A stretch of DNA of 64,000 nucleotides from Patagioenas fasciata (Eukaryota; Chordata; Aves; Columbiformes; Columbidae): assembly GCF_037038585.1 (NCBI RefSeq), contig NC_092522.1, forward strand, positions 51,709,661-51,773,660. The letters are read 5' to 3'. Shown here in pieces: positions 1-10,310 of this stretch (position 1 is the stretch's first letter; the number at the start of each line of letters is the position of its first letter). The notes under the pieces were generated by a model. That model was given only the letters and a program-made list of their open reading frames with translations, ran no database searches and was not told the DNA's origin. A program made the position numbers and the translations under genes.

Positions 1-904
1 CAATTAGTAGAAACTCACACAGGTTTTGAAAAAATAAAATTATATTAAAATAATATGATTTTATTATTTAAAAATCAGTTAAATTCCAAGTTTGACTGAG
101 ACAGAGTAGGACTGAAGTAATAGTCTTCTGAAAGATCTTTGTGTTGTTACATCTTATCATTTTGAGTAAGAAACTAGAAAGGCACAAAATCCTCATTGCA
201 GATGAGAGAGCTGAGAAAGTAGTTAACTTGGAGATCTGAAAATACAATTGTAAATGGGAAATCATTTGCAGAGAGGCCTCATTTTGCAGATGTTCCATGA
301 AGCTTAGTTTTTGTACATACACTATTCCAAACAATTGCCACTGATCTGGAAAGAAATGTAGAATAATCCTTCACAAAGTTTATGAGACAGTAAAACCACT
401 GGAGACATAATAACTAGAGACTGATTTGGATCACGTGTAAGCTGGATGAAAGGGGAAAAGTACCTGCTGAAATGTTATCATCTGTGAAGTCCTACACGTG
501 GGGAAAAGAGCGCAGGCCATACTTAAAGATAGTTTATTTTAAAATGAGTTAGGAATGGTGGTGTATTAAATGACTGTAGAAAAGAGCATTGAAAACCTTT
601 TCATCTGTAATTTAGGTAACTGTGCAGGAACAAGAATGGAAGCGGGATACATCGCCAATATGGATCTGAAGTCCTCAAGGTGATTTACTCTTGCGAGAGC
701 AAAGATAAAAAATTTTCTTTCTCTGTGGTTGCTGGATCACTCTTAAATATTGTAGCATATATTTCCTGAGGAGGGGGAACATACTTTCCAAGCTGTTGCT
801 GCAGCGCAGAAGAGTAAATATTGTCTTTCAATATACAGAATATCAATTAGGACTAGACAGTTATGTTACTGTACCCTTCAGCTGTCCACTCAGCACAAAA
901 ATAA
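1..904. other. Non-coding stretch, nothing recognised
   Basis: This is AT-rich DNA with stop codons frequent in all frames. The longest open frame is 88 codons on the minus strand and has no recognisable domain, signal peptide or splice context. I see no repeat consensus, RNA gene or simple repeat here. The old CR1 relic begins at its right edge. Confidence 0.6.
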
Positions 905-1347
905 CATGAATCAGTTAAAGGTACTTCAGAGCAAGCCAGAGACTGGAAAACACAGCAGAAGATCTCAGAAGCTCAGATGGTTAAATTTAACAAAGCGAAG
1001 TTTAAGAGATGAATTAATCATAGTATCTATTTGAGGAACAGAAATGGGAAGGAGAAATTTTCAGATGAAGATGTAACTGGATCTAACAGCTGGAAGTTGA
1101 AGCTGACAAAATCAGTCTAGAAATAAAGCATGTATTTTTAATAGTATGCAGCAAACAGAGCAACAAACAGCTAACACTTGTAGTGGCTGCTCCATCATCA
1201 TAAAGAACGAGCTAAGCATAGGCATTTTTGAATGTCTATTTATAGAAAAGACATCAGGAAATAATTCAGAAGAGACCTGTGGCTTAAATTATACTAGAGA
1301 TCAGACCAGATGGTCACAGCAATCACATCCAGCTACATAATCTATGA
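905..1347 (+). mobile_element. Ancient CR1 LINE fragment (3' part), decayed
   Basis: From about 950 onward the plus strand follows, with many substitutions and small indels, the 3' end of old reptile-type CR1 elements. It includes the codons around AGAAGCTCAG and TTAACAAAGCGAAG, the block AGCTGGAAGTTGAAGCTGAC at 1089-1108, and a 3' tail with CAGACCAGATGGTCACAGCA followed by AATCTATGAG. In intact CR1 this region encodes the C-terminal end of the ORF2 endonuclease/reverse transcriptase plus the short 3' UTR. Here every frame is broken. The segment from 1146 to 1340 stays open by chance and spans the former coding/UTR junction. It is much more diverged than the other CR1 copies in this window, which implies an insertion before the avian radiation. 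The 5' boundary is vague. The family assignment rests on remembered consensus, not on alignment. Confidence 0.65.
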
Positions 1348-4300
1348 GCAATCAAGAAATTTAGCTGCCGTGGTCAAAGGCTGGTAATACGGTCGTGGAG
1401 AGACGCATTAAAAAGAGACCCACATCGATGTGACCCCCTTAGCAGAAGACACATATGAGGAGGAGACAGATGGGCAGTTTTGGTGGAGATCAGAAGGAGA
1501 TTAGGAAAGTGGTGAGTGATGACCAAGGTGAATAGTTGAGTTAGCCATCTGTGTGGGCTGAGCTGCACCGAGATGCGGGACACCCAGGGGTTGTGCTGTG
1601 GGGTGTGGGAGCCCCCTGGGCAGAGTGAGAGCATGGGCCGGGGGGGAGATGGAGGCACGCACAGGAGGTCCAGGTGGCAACCTGAAAGTGCAAGCCACTG
1701 TCCACAGGGCAGAGACTGGCTGTGCTTGGGCAACTGCCTGCCACCTGCCTGAAGAGGGGCAAGCCTGCCCGAACAGAAAAAAACTGGAAACTGGAGATAC
1801 CACAGGAGTGTTCATCAGACAGAGGGTGAAGGCCAAGCAAGACGCTTGGGAGAAAGGAAGTGGCATGCATGGAGGATTGGACCTACAGCCCAGGGGGAAG
1901 CAGAGATGAGGCAGTAGACACAAATCTTTACAGTCATCTGCCTGTGAAACAGCCTTAATGAGCTGAAATGCCACATATGAATAGTCAAATCTAAAAGGAT
2001 GACAGTGTAAAATTGCTTGGGCTCTTATCATTTTCAAGTGCTTTTATTTATTCAAAATTACTATGACATCACCCTCTCCTGCACAGAGAGCTCATGTAAT
2101 TGCTGTTTACTGGTTTAAGACCTTTTGGGGTAATTTCTGAGGCCATCTACTTATGGGATGAAAGGCAATTACCGGTTCTGTTGCTTTATAATGCAGTGAA
2201 AATAAAATCTAGAGAAAAGCCTCGTATGAGTGCGCATGGTGGCTTCTTCACTTCTCCACAGCAGCAGTGTGCGGTGCAAGACTTGACCCCCATCTGGAAG
2301 ACGTCCAGCTGCAAAGACCCCCCCAGGGCAGAGAGGGCAGTCAGCATTCAGGGCTGGGAAGCAGATGGGAGCATGGTACCAGAGGCTCGGTGTGAGGGAG
2401 GAGAGGTGGGGAACAGGTAAAACAGTGGAAAATCTTGTTTCCACCTAGAACAAGCTTAAATTGGTCCTGAAAATCTGGACTGTATAGCATACTCTTCCCA
2501 ATATGTACAAAATATATACAAAAACTTTAATGTAGAAAGGCCAGTCATTAAAATATCTCTCATTTCAGTGTAAGGTTCAGCTTTTTACTTTTGCTGTGGT
2601 TCAACATGGTGCAGCATCTTATCGTGTCTAGTTTTCCTCAAGCCCAATAATAATCTGAGTAATGTCTCGAAGGACCAACACATCGTGACTTATGAGGTGA
2701 GTGCCTCCCTATAATTAATTTTTATTAGCATCATAAAATATATAGTCTGACTAAATATTAGGCTAATTATATTAAAATCCTAACTGCTCCAGAAGGGAAA
2801 CAGAGCAGGCTAGTATAAATCCACACGTTATAAAAAATGACTGCTAGGTAAATTGTGGTCTTAGAAGTTAACAGTTTTACTGTAAGCTGGTTGTAACTTC
2901 GGTGTTATAAAAATTATTACTGAGAAATAAAAAACAACCAAAAAACTCAGCTTCAGAACTATCAAATTGAAAAAAAAAAACCAAAAAAGTCTTAACGTGC
3001 TGCTGTCTCATCATGTTAATGTAAACTGCCTGTGCCTCATGGGTGTGACCCAACCCATCTTGAGTGCTCCATCAAAATCACACAATCTAATAAAATTAAC
3101 AGATATTTAAACAACTTTTTACAACAGACTAATTCCCAACCCCCTTTGCAGCAGCTGTGACTCAAAGCAAAGCCTTGGTGAAGGACATCTCCCAGCTCCA
3201 TGCAGCTCCACCGGGGTCACCCAGGCACTGATGGGTGGGTTTCTTCCCCATCTCTCTCCCAGCAAAGCATGGTGGAGGGTCCCTCTGGCCCAGCCTCGGT
3301 GCTGCTGCAGACATCTCAAGCATCCTCTTCAGCAGCCACAGCAGGGGCTAAGGGCACTTCTCACAGCCATGTCTGCTGCTGGGTGGCATCAAGCCTGTGC
3401 AGCTAGCCAGGCCAGAGCTGTCTCAAACTGGGAGGGAACCCAAAAGAGAAGAGATGGCAGGCTGTCACAGGGGCCCAGGACAGCGGTAGTGTCTCATTCA
3501 GTTTTGTTTGTGCAGCATTTTGTTGGAGGCTTAGACGTGTTCTCCAACTTTTTGTATTTCTCAGAGAGGTTATAAGGAGGTCAGGTAGGGACAGATAGCA
3601 CAGAGAGGTCATTTGACTTCTGTAATGTCAATGCTTGTTCCACTCACAGCTTGGGCAGTCATTTATAACCCGCTTACTGAGAAACTCTAGTTGATTAAGA
3701 AGTTTCCCCCTAAATCTGGAAGCAGGATTTCACAACTCCTTTCTTACAGGGAGGGAGGAATTTGCCCCAATGGCTGCAATGCCATCACTATGCATCATTC
3801 AAAGTATTGCCTGTCACAGGCTCCAAACAGAGAAAAACTCCTCCAAAACAAACTAGAGCCATCAACTGCAGCTGCCCAGTTCCCTGAGGGCTCTGGCTTC
3901 AGATGCTGGCTCTGTGCAGCCAAGGTTCCAGTGTTGCTCCTGGCTCGTGGGGTGTGAATACCCCTGGTCTCTGCCAGGTCTGCAGAGTAGGCAGGTCTGT
4001 CAAGAGAATAAAGCAAAGGAAAGGTGGGGTTCAGTGGCTTGTTTATTACAAGAGCTACAGAGCCAACACGGGTACTGAGCGTACCCTGTCCTCTCCTGGG
4101 TGAGCCAGCTGAATACAGGATTGTGGGTGTCTTCTGAAAAGACTTTTTTTAAATTAAAAAACCTGACTTTTGAAGCCAATCCTCACTGCAGAGCTGCTCA
4201 GATAAGGGAAAAATAGACTTGCTGCAACCTAACAGACCCACGTTCCAGACCTGCACCAAGTGGACGAGGAGCCTGAAGCTGCAACTCTGCCACCCCAGCC

Positions 4301-6220
4301 GAGCACTCTTTACTCTGGGCAAATGCCCAGGCCAGCCAGGACTCACAGGATGCCCCTTGTGCTGCAAGCAGGAACCTTCAAACACCACAGCTCATTATCT
4401 GTGGAGTTACCTGTCCCATATAACAGGGTCTGGCTCCCTCCCAGGCCTGGGACCCTGCTCCTCTGCTGCCAGGCTGAGGGCAGAGCTGCCCCTGCCTCTG
4501 CTCCTGTCAGTCTCTCCACAAAAACTCATATTACCTGCCAACCCTGAGGCATGATGTTTGACAATGAAGAGCCATGAATTTTTCCCTCAGACATAAGCCT
4601 TGAGATAAAAAAAAACTATGGTGTCTTCAAATGTTTCAGATAGCTATAAATCCACTCAGATTTGCATCTGAACAATGTTGCCTGGGCCCTCTTTAGGCAG
4701 TCCCCCCTGCAGTATGACTCAGACTGAAGCAAAGCAGAGTACTGATGCAGACACATTCTTTCACACAATCATTTCATAAAAGAGCAGTTCACATCTTGTC
4801 CCCCAGGCAGTAAGCCTTAAACTTGGAGCAAAAATAAACACATTTCTCAGCCTCTTGTTCAATGTCAGTTCTTTCCTTTCCCTGCGCGGAGCAGCCATGT
4901 ATGAGCAACCACAGCTGGCAGTGGTGCCATAGCAGTCCTTTCAGTTTCCCTTCCTCTTGCACCATATGGGGGATCTCCTTCATGTGCCTCCAAGCCCAGT
5001 CCTCTCAGACAGCCAGTGCCTCAGCACACACTGCAGCCCAGCACACTTGTTCCTTTGCAGATCGGAGGTATTAGCAATTCCAGAGATGCCATGGGGCCTT
5101 TGCTTCAATCCCTGCCGGGACAAGAACAACTCTAAGATCATGGCAAGTTGCTCAATTTCCCCAGGCTGTCGGCATTTCCAAAATGTCAAAGGCATTTTCA
5201 ACTTGATGCACAGCACTGAATCAACTGAAGACCTTTTCTTCCCCACTTCTAAACAATTTTTTTTGGTGGGGGCCATGGCTTTTCAGATGAATCCATTATC
5301 TCTTGCCAGTAGTTTTCCACTGTCTTCCTTCATTACTTTACAGGTGGTCTGTTTTGAAACTGTGCAGGCATTACCAGCTTGAGGGGAGCTGAATCCTTTT
5401 GAAGGTTAATCAAAGGGAGGCTGTTGCAAGGTGCACTGAAGGCATCTTCTCTGAAGCCTCTGCTGCCCATGCACAGGGCCCAGAGTGTGACTCAGCCCTT
5501 CCACTCCTGCTGAGCACTGAAATATTGCAGAGCCCTCTGGTTGCCAAAGGGGAAGAAAAACATTTGTTCGCTTGTCTGAGTCCTGAGGAGGCTCCCTGTC
5601 CTTGATGCTGCACCAGCCCAGGAGCTCACATCGGATGGCCACCACCACCACTCACCAGACCTGCCTCTCCTCCAAACACAGACCACATTTAAGATACAGC
5701 CACTTTCTATACCGGGAAACCCCTAGCCTAAATCTTCTTTTTTTCCAAATGTATGAAATGTGCTGGAAAACAGATCTTTCTCCACAGTGATGCCACTTCT
5801 CCGCAGTAAATTACCAGCAGAGGTGATGCTCCCAGGTGCCTTTTGGAACGGCTGAACCCCTGGTCCAGGTAGGGGAGAGCCACAGACTTCCCGAATTCCC
5901 ACTTTCAGGCTCCCTTGAAGCAGTTATAGGTCCTCACCACTCCACAGCCACTGGCTCCAGTTTTCTTGAATTATACGACAGTAAGGAAACAATGATATTA
6001 CGAGCGACCCTAGCAGAAGCATGTTTATTTGCCAGAGGCATGCCAGAGAACAATTGCTGTGTGCTAGCCCTGCTCTGACACTGTTTCCTGCAGCTTTGCT
6101 GTGTGCTGCTGTTAGAGGCAGGTTAAGGAGGCAAACTTTTGATCTAACCCAAATAGCCTTGCTTACCTTCTGATGTTAATAGAATAACTTTCCGCAAAGT
6201 GGGACGGCCACCCTCCGGGC
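1348..6220. other. Non-coding stretch of mixed GC content
   Basis: There is no gene I can support here. Several open frames of 100-178 codons occur around 1374-2444, 3119-3612, 4149-4554 and 4957-5382. They overlap one another on both strands, lie in the more GC-rich patches where stops are rarer, are Pro/Ser/Leu/Cys-rich without domain character, and lack convincing splice contexts. Short A-runs occur near 2970 and 4607. No interspersed repeat was recognised. Confidence 0.5.
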
Positions 6221-6319
6221 AGCAATCACTGCATTTTTTAATTCCCTACATTGAACCATCCCTCACCAGGTAAAAGATAATTCATTGTAACTCCGCTTTT
6301 GTGGTAATCAGTGATTGCT
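6221..6319. repeat. Perfect 11-bp inverted repeat with 77-bp spacer
   Basis: AGCAATCACTG at 6221-6231 is exactly reverse-complemented as CAGTGATTGCT at 6309-6319. The spacer and right flank are AT-rich with homeodomain-like TAATT cores. It could be a remnant terminal inverted repeat of a small DNA transposon, a paired protein-binding site, or chance. No target-site duplication is visible around the arms, which weakens the transposon reading. Confidence 0.4.
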
Positions 6320-6899
6320 TTTAAAACTCTGTATGAACTTGTTTAAAAAACAACACAGAAACTAATGAATTTTTAAAGTAATACTGCTATTTCAGGGAGC
6401 AAAAAACCTTGTCTTAGAAACCAATGTCATTTTTGCATCTTTGCTGTATAGCTGTAACCTTTGCTCACTTACATCTTGCATCAGGGAGTGAGCGCTTTGT
6501 CCCTGGCACCAGCCAACCCACCTGAGAAATGGTGCTATATGTGACCAGAATGCTTTTCTCTCTTTGGAAGAGCTGTTCTTTTCATCTTCTGTTTCCTTTA
6601 GGAATTATCTTTGATTCTCTTTACCTTTCGTCTCTTGCCCATTGCTGCGGATTGTTTCCAATCAGTTTATACTCCAACTCTTCTTCTGCTGCTTTAATCT
6701 CCTGTGTACTCCTCACTCCCCTCTGCTTTCTGCTCCTCCACCTCCGAATACTGGACACCCACTTCTGCCCTAAAGCGTGGGTGCAGAAGCCAGGCCCCAC
6801 ATCTCACTTGGGAAGGGGAATTTGATGGCCAGTGTACCCCTGATCACAGCAGAAAAGCCAGTCATGGTCACCTGTTCTATGGCCAGGCACGAAGAACTG
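6320..6899. other. Non-coding stretch, nothing recognised
   Basis: AT-rich at the left and pyrimidine-rich around 6540-6760. The open frame at 6529-6825 is Leu/Ser/Phe-rich because of the pyrimidine bias and has no recognisable domain. Sequence immediately left of 6900 may belong to the CR1 fragment that ends at 6957, but I cannot match it. Confidence 0.45.
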
Positions 6900-6957
6900 C
6901 GCATCTCGATGATCCTTGTGGGTCCCTTCCAACCTGGGACATTCTATGATCTGTGAT
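6900..6957 (+). mobile_element. CR1 LINE 3' end, 5'-truncated
   Basis: The block CGATGATCCTTGTGGGTCCC followed by TTCCAACCTGGGACATTCTA and then TGATCTGTGATC is the characteristic avian CR1 3' terminus: a G/T-rich stem, the TCCCTTCCAAC motif, and imperfect octamer repeats of the ATTCTATG type. Only about 50-60 bp are recognisable. This is an extremely 5'-truncated insertion or one whose left side has decayed. It carries no coding sequence. Confidence 0.75.
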
Positions 6958-8374
6958 CACGGTGTGGGCGGTCCAGGTGTAACACAGAGGTTGGTGTCTC
7001 ATGGCCCATCTGGAGACACCCCACCAAACCTGCTGGAGGTTCTGACTGGTTTTGCTGGCACCACTATTTTTTTCCCTTTGCTCACTTCTTCCCAGGCCCT
7101 TCAGCCAATGGAAGTTAACAGCAGGTGGGACAAGACGGAAAGTTTCATGGAGAGATTTGGTGTGGCAGCTTACTTCAGAGTCACCAGTGGACTTGCACGG
7201 GAAAGAGATACTAAGAGAACTAGAACCCCAGGGAAAGCATCATGTGGAGCTTGTGTCTTCTTAGATATCAGGCTTTGTTAGTTTTCTTTGGCATGGGGTC
7301 TTTTTTTGTTTGTTTGGGGTTTTTTAAATGCTTCTCTAACAATCTGCTAAACCTGGCTAAAGATGAGATGTGCTGAAAGCAGCTGGAGGAATGGCAGGTG
7401 GGTTTGACACCCCATCCTATTGCAGGGTAAGTACCTGGGGGACAGTCAGTGCAGTTCAGACTTGCTCATCCAACACAGGTCAGATGGAGAACAATCAGTC
7501 CTGAGTTCATGGAGATTTATTCTGCCCTATAAACAAAATTAATTTCAGTGGCCGGTACTTAAACCCTCTCTCAGCCCATGCACATGGCTAGCGCATGACG
7601 AGAACAGTTTCTGAAAGGCAGTATATTACTTAGTTACTTCAGCGAATAGCCAAAACATGTCTAATTATACCCACAGTCACTCTGTGAGAAGAACACATCT
7701 CTGAGGACATAATCACCCTATACAGGAAGATAGTCCTTTCCTTGCATTAGCAGCTGTGGCTGCTGCCTGAGAAGGTGCCAGCAGAGCTCTGGTGGGGCAG
7801 TGCGGTGAGGCATCGGGACATGTTCTGCTGAGTGTTTCACTTTGCCTCTTGGGTCTTCCCGTGACAGGTTTGCTGGAGGCAGGCAGTGCATCTTCTGTGG
7901 GAAAGAGCTGTGTCACGGTGGAGAGCAGGCCAGGCGAGTTCATGTTGCGTGCCCTTAAGTTGTCTTGAGGGCTCAGGATGTTGTCAGCTGTCACCCAGGG
8001 ATGAACGCTCCCATCATCTGAAGTGAGGAGGCTCAGGCAGAAGGACAAGACCATGCCACCCGAGCTGCTGGCACATATGGCTCCAGGATCTCTGCAACCC
8101 ACGAAAGCAGCTGGTTGGGGCTGTCTGTCCCCCACTGCTCGCCTTTTGGGGCAGAGACCCCAAAGCCAGCAGTACTGAGAGATGTGGTGCAGCTGGAAGC
8201 TTTGCCAGCTGCCAGGCTGCCCTGGTGGGCACCTGTCCCCCTGCGCCGTGGCCAGACCCAGCCAGCCTGGGCAAGCAGCAGTGGGAGTGCCTGGGCTATT
8301 TTAAGCAGGTTATGTCAGTCCTGCCTCCCCCCAGCTCTCCCCACTCTCCCCGCAGCACTGATTGCTGTGGCAGG
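6958..8374. other. Non-coding stretch
   Basis: No gene or recognised repeat. A short T/G tract (7300-7326) is present. The GC-richer part from 7730 to 8350 gives several overlapping open frames on both strands (for example 7713-8135 minus), with no domain features. An AG/GTAAGT-type donor at 7429 lacks a usable acceptor. Confidence 0.5.
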
Positions 8375-8490
8375 ATGGATTTATCAGACTAAAAGGGCCA
8401 ATGGTTTAATTGATATGATATGGCAGCTCATATGTAATCTCATTATTCTGTCTAGCAGGACACATTATTCTCTATTTATCACACTTCTGT
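8375..8490. promoter_or_regulatory. Candidate enhancer-like block (motif-dense, AT-rich)
   Basis: An abrupt AT-rich island follows GC-rich DNA. It packs GATA-type sites (TTTATCAGA, TTTATCACA), an inverted CCAAT (GGGCCAATGG), a homeodomain core (TTTAATTGATATGATATGG), an E-box-like CATATG and a SOX-like CATTATTCT within about 115 bp. Dense developmental-factor motifs in otherwise featureless DNA are typical of conserved non-coding elements. Conservation itself cannot be seen from one sequence, so this is inference only. Confidence 0.25.
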
Positions 8491-9424
8491 CACCACAGGT
8501 CTGTTATTCCTGTTCTTTGAGGACAGCAAGAGCACCCCTTTCTGCTGGGAAACCTCATGGGGGGCAGGAGCGGAGTGGGGCACTAATGCAGCAGCAGACA
8601 AAGCTCCTGGATGCTGGTCGTACGCACATCTGCCTCTAATCTTCACACAACAGGGCTGGGAAATGCAAAGGAGCTGGCAAAGGAAGAGCTGGGGTGTTTC
8701 CAGTGAGCAGTAAATTTGCTGGGAAATGAAGCCTTTGCAAGTGTGTATGTAATAAGGTGGGGCAGCGGGCATGTTGCTTAAGTGGGAAATCCAGTTTGCA
8801 TCTGACAAACACAGATTTGCCCCCCACACATCCAGTGAGGACGGCAGCCTCCACTACCCAAACAAATCTATTGTAGTGTTCTCTGGACTAAACTGTCTGG
8901 CTTATTAATAGGGTTTTTCTGTTGTTGGTGGTGTTATTTTTCTATACTTTAAATCAAGCCACAGTTGAAGGGAGAAAGCAAGGGGATGCATAATCGGAAC
9001 CCCCACAAAAAAATTGTTTCAGGTCAAAAATACTCAGTTGATTGAAATATTCTGACACAAAACGATTCCCTATCTTACATCATTCTCTCACTCTTAATTT
9101 TCCTGTCAGCCCTTAAAATAGAAATAAAATTATTGAGCCAGTATATTTGTGCTCACACTCTTTTAATAACAACCTATAGTACTGCTGCTGCTGGCTGCTA
9201 CTGTATCCTCTGACAGTTCAGTTTAGCAGGGGGAGCAAAACACGTCTTGTTAGAGGGATGTTCCCAGGAGGACATCACAAAGGAGTGCGGTGCAGGGATG
9301 TGTGTGCCAGCCAGGGGGCTGGGGGTATGTGGGGGGCAGATCCGGGCAGCCGACTGAGTATCATAGGCACAGCAGCCACTCCTACAGCACTGCTCGGACT
9401 CAGATCTGAAAATGCCTTGCAGAG
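8491..9424. other. Non-coding stretch
   Basis: No gene recognised. The frame 8115-8639 (plus, 174 codons) runs in from the left through the AT-rich block and lacks any domain, so I treat it as chance. An AT-rich patch at 9100-9180 has TAAAATTATTGAG and TTTTAATAAC cores and could be an extension of the neighbouring regulatory-looking DNA. Confidence 0.45.
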
Positions 9425-9730
9425 GATGGGAAGCATAATTAGCACAGTATGCCATAGGATAGATGTTAAAGCAAACTGTCTAGCAGACAGATATTACAGT
9501 ACTGAATAATATAGACGTTAAACCAATGACCCAGAATCCAGCCAGCTAAAATCTTAATCCCCTTTAAATAGATTCGCAGACATCCTTTCATCGCAAACAT
9601 TTGATCTAAGCAGAAAGTGTACGCTGTTGTGTTGTATTTATAGAGCACCACGACAAAGGTTCGAGATGTTTGTGCTTAAATAATGCTATTTTCCCCTGTT
9701 AATTTGTCAGCACAGTGCTGTCTTTGCACA
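9425..9730. promoter_or_regulatory. Candidate conserved non-coding / enhancer-like block
   Basis: About 300 bp of AT-rich sequence retains several CpG dinucleotides. It contains homeodomain cores (GCATAATTAGCAC, CTGTTAATTTGTC), a TCF/HNF4-like CGACAAAGGTTCGAG, POU-like TAAATAATGC and a TATTTATAGAG element. No long open frame crosses it in either direction and no repeat consensus matches. The combination of low repeat content and motif density is what developmental enhancers in gene deserts look like. Whether it is conserved in other birds is not visible here. Confidence 0.25.
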
Positions 9731-10189
9731 ATGCGCTTTTGAGATGGAAAGAAAAAGAACATCAGCTCTGGATTCACAGGCAGATAACAAACAAAAGGCT
9801 CTGTGCAAGCAAATGCAGCCCACAAGACACAGCAGCGGAGCAGGGGGGATCCAAGCTTGGAACAATGTTAGACCTGACCAGGAAGGGACTTTTCATCTGA
9901 ATAACACTGAGGTTGGAGTTTGGCAAATGTTTGTGGTAAATCCATTGTCTGACCAAAACAAAATCCCTCACACCCAGTAAATGGAACAGCTGAATATATC
10001 TGTGAATTCAAATTTATGCTAAATAATTCAGATCAAAATAGGGAAGAGGATGAGATACAAACCGGCTTGCTTTGGCACTCTGGAAGCAGCTGCTTCAATT
10101 TTGAAGCTAGGTTCAAGGTTGGATTTGCAAAGCTGACAAGGCAAGGCTGTCTTTCCTCTGGCTGCTGGAGTGTCAGCAGACCTAGCAAG
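9731..10189. other. Non-coding stretch, nothing recognised
   Basis: Short overlapping open frames (60-78 codons) lie on both strands with no domain features. No repeat consensus or RNA gene was recognised. Confidence 0.45.
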
Positions 10190-10310
10190 GGTAGAGGACA
10201 TCACAGTTCAAACCCATTTTCTACCAGGAGGTAGACAGAAACTGAACTCAGGCTTACCAACCCCCATTTTTCAGGAAAGTGCCCTAGCAGCTGAGCCATA
10301 TAGAGGTCTA
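10190..10310 (-). mobile_element. tRNA-derived SINE-like palindromic repeat, decayed
   Basis: Read on the minus strand, TGGCTCAGCTGCTAGGGC (plus 10281-10298) resembles a pol III box A. About 35 nt downstream GAGTTCAGTTT (plus 10239-10249) resembles a decayed box B. A second box-B-like core, AGTTCAAACCC, lies in the opposite orientation at 10205-10215. As a result 10204-10225 and 10230-10250 form an imperfect inverted repeat. Palindromic tRNA-related repeats of this design occur as old amniote interspersed repeats. It is too diverged to be a functional tRNA: the acceptor and anticodon stems do not pair. The family is not assigned. Confidence 0.45.

Noticed and set aside
1501-2037. Longest open frame in the window (178 codons, minus strand)
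   Set aside because: It lies in a GC-richer patch with overlapping open frames on both strands, is Pro/Ser/Leu/Cys-rich without domain character, and has no promoter, splice or polyadenylation context.
7380-7430. GCAGG|GTAAGT donor at 7429
   Set aside because: The only upstream acceptor (GCTGAAAGCAG) has no pyrimidine tract.
8115-8639. 174-codon plus-strand frame
   Set aside because: It crosses a GC-rich/AT-rich boundary with a sudden change in amino-acid composition, has no recognisable domain, and overlaps open frames on the other strand.
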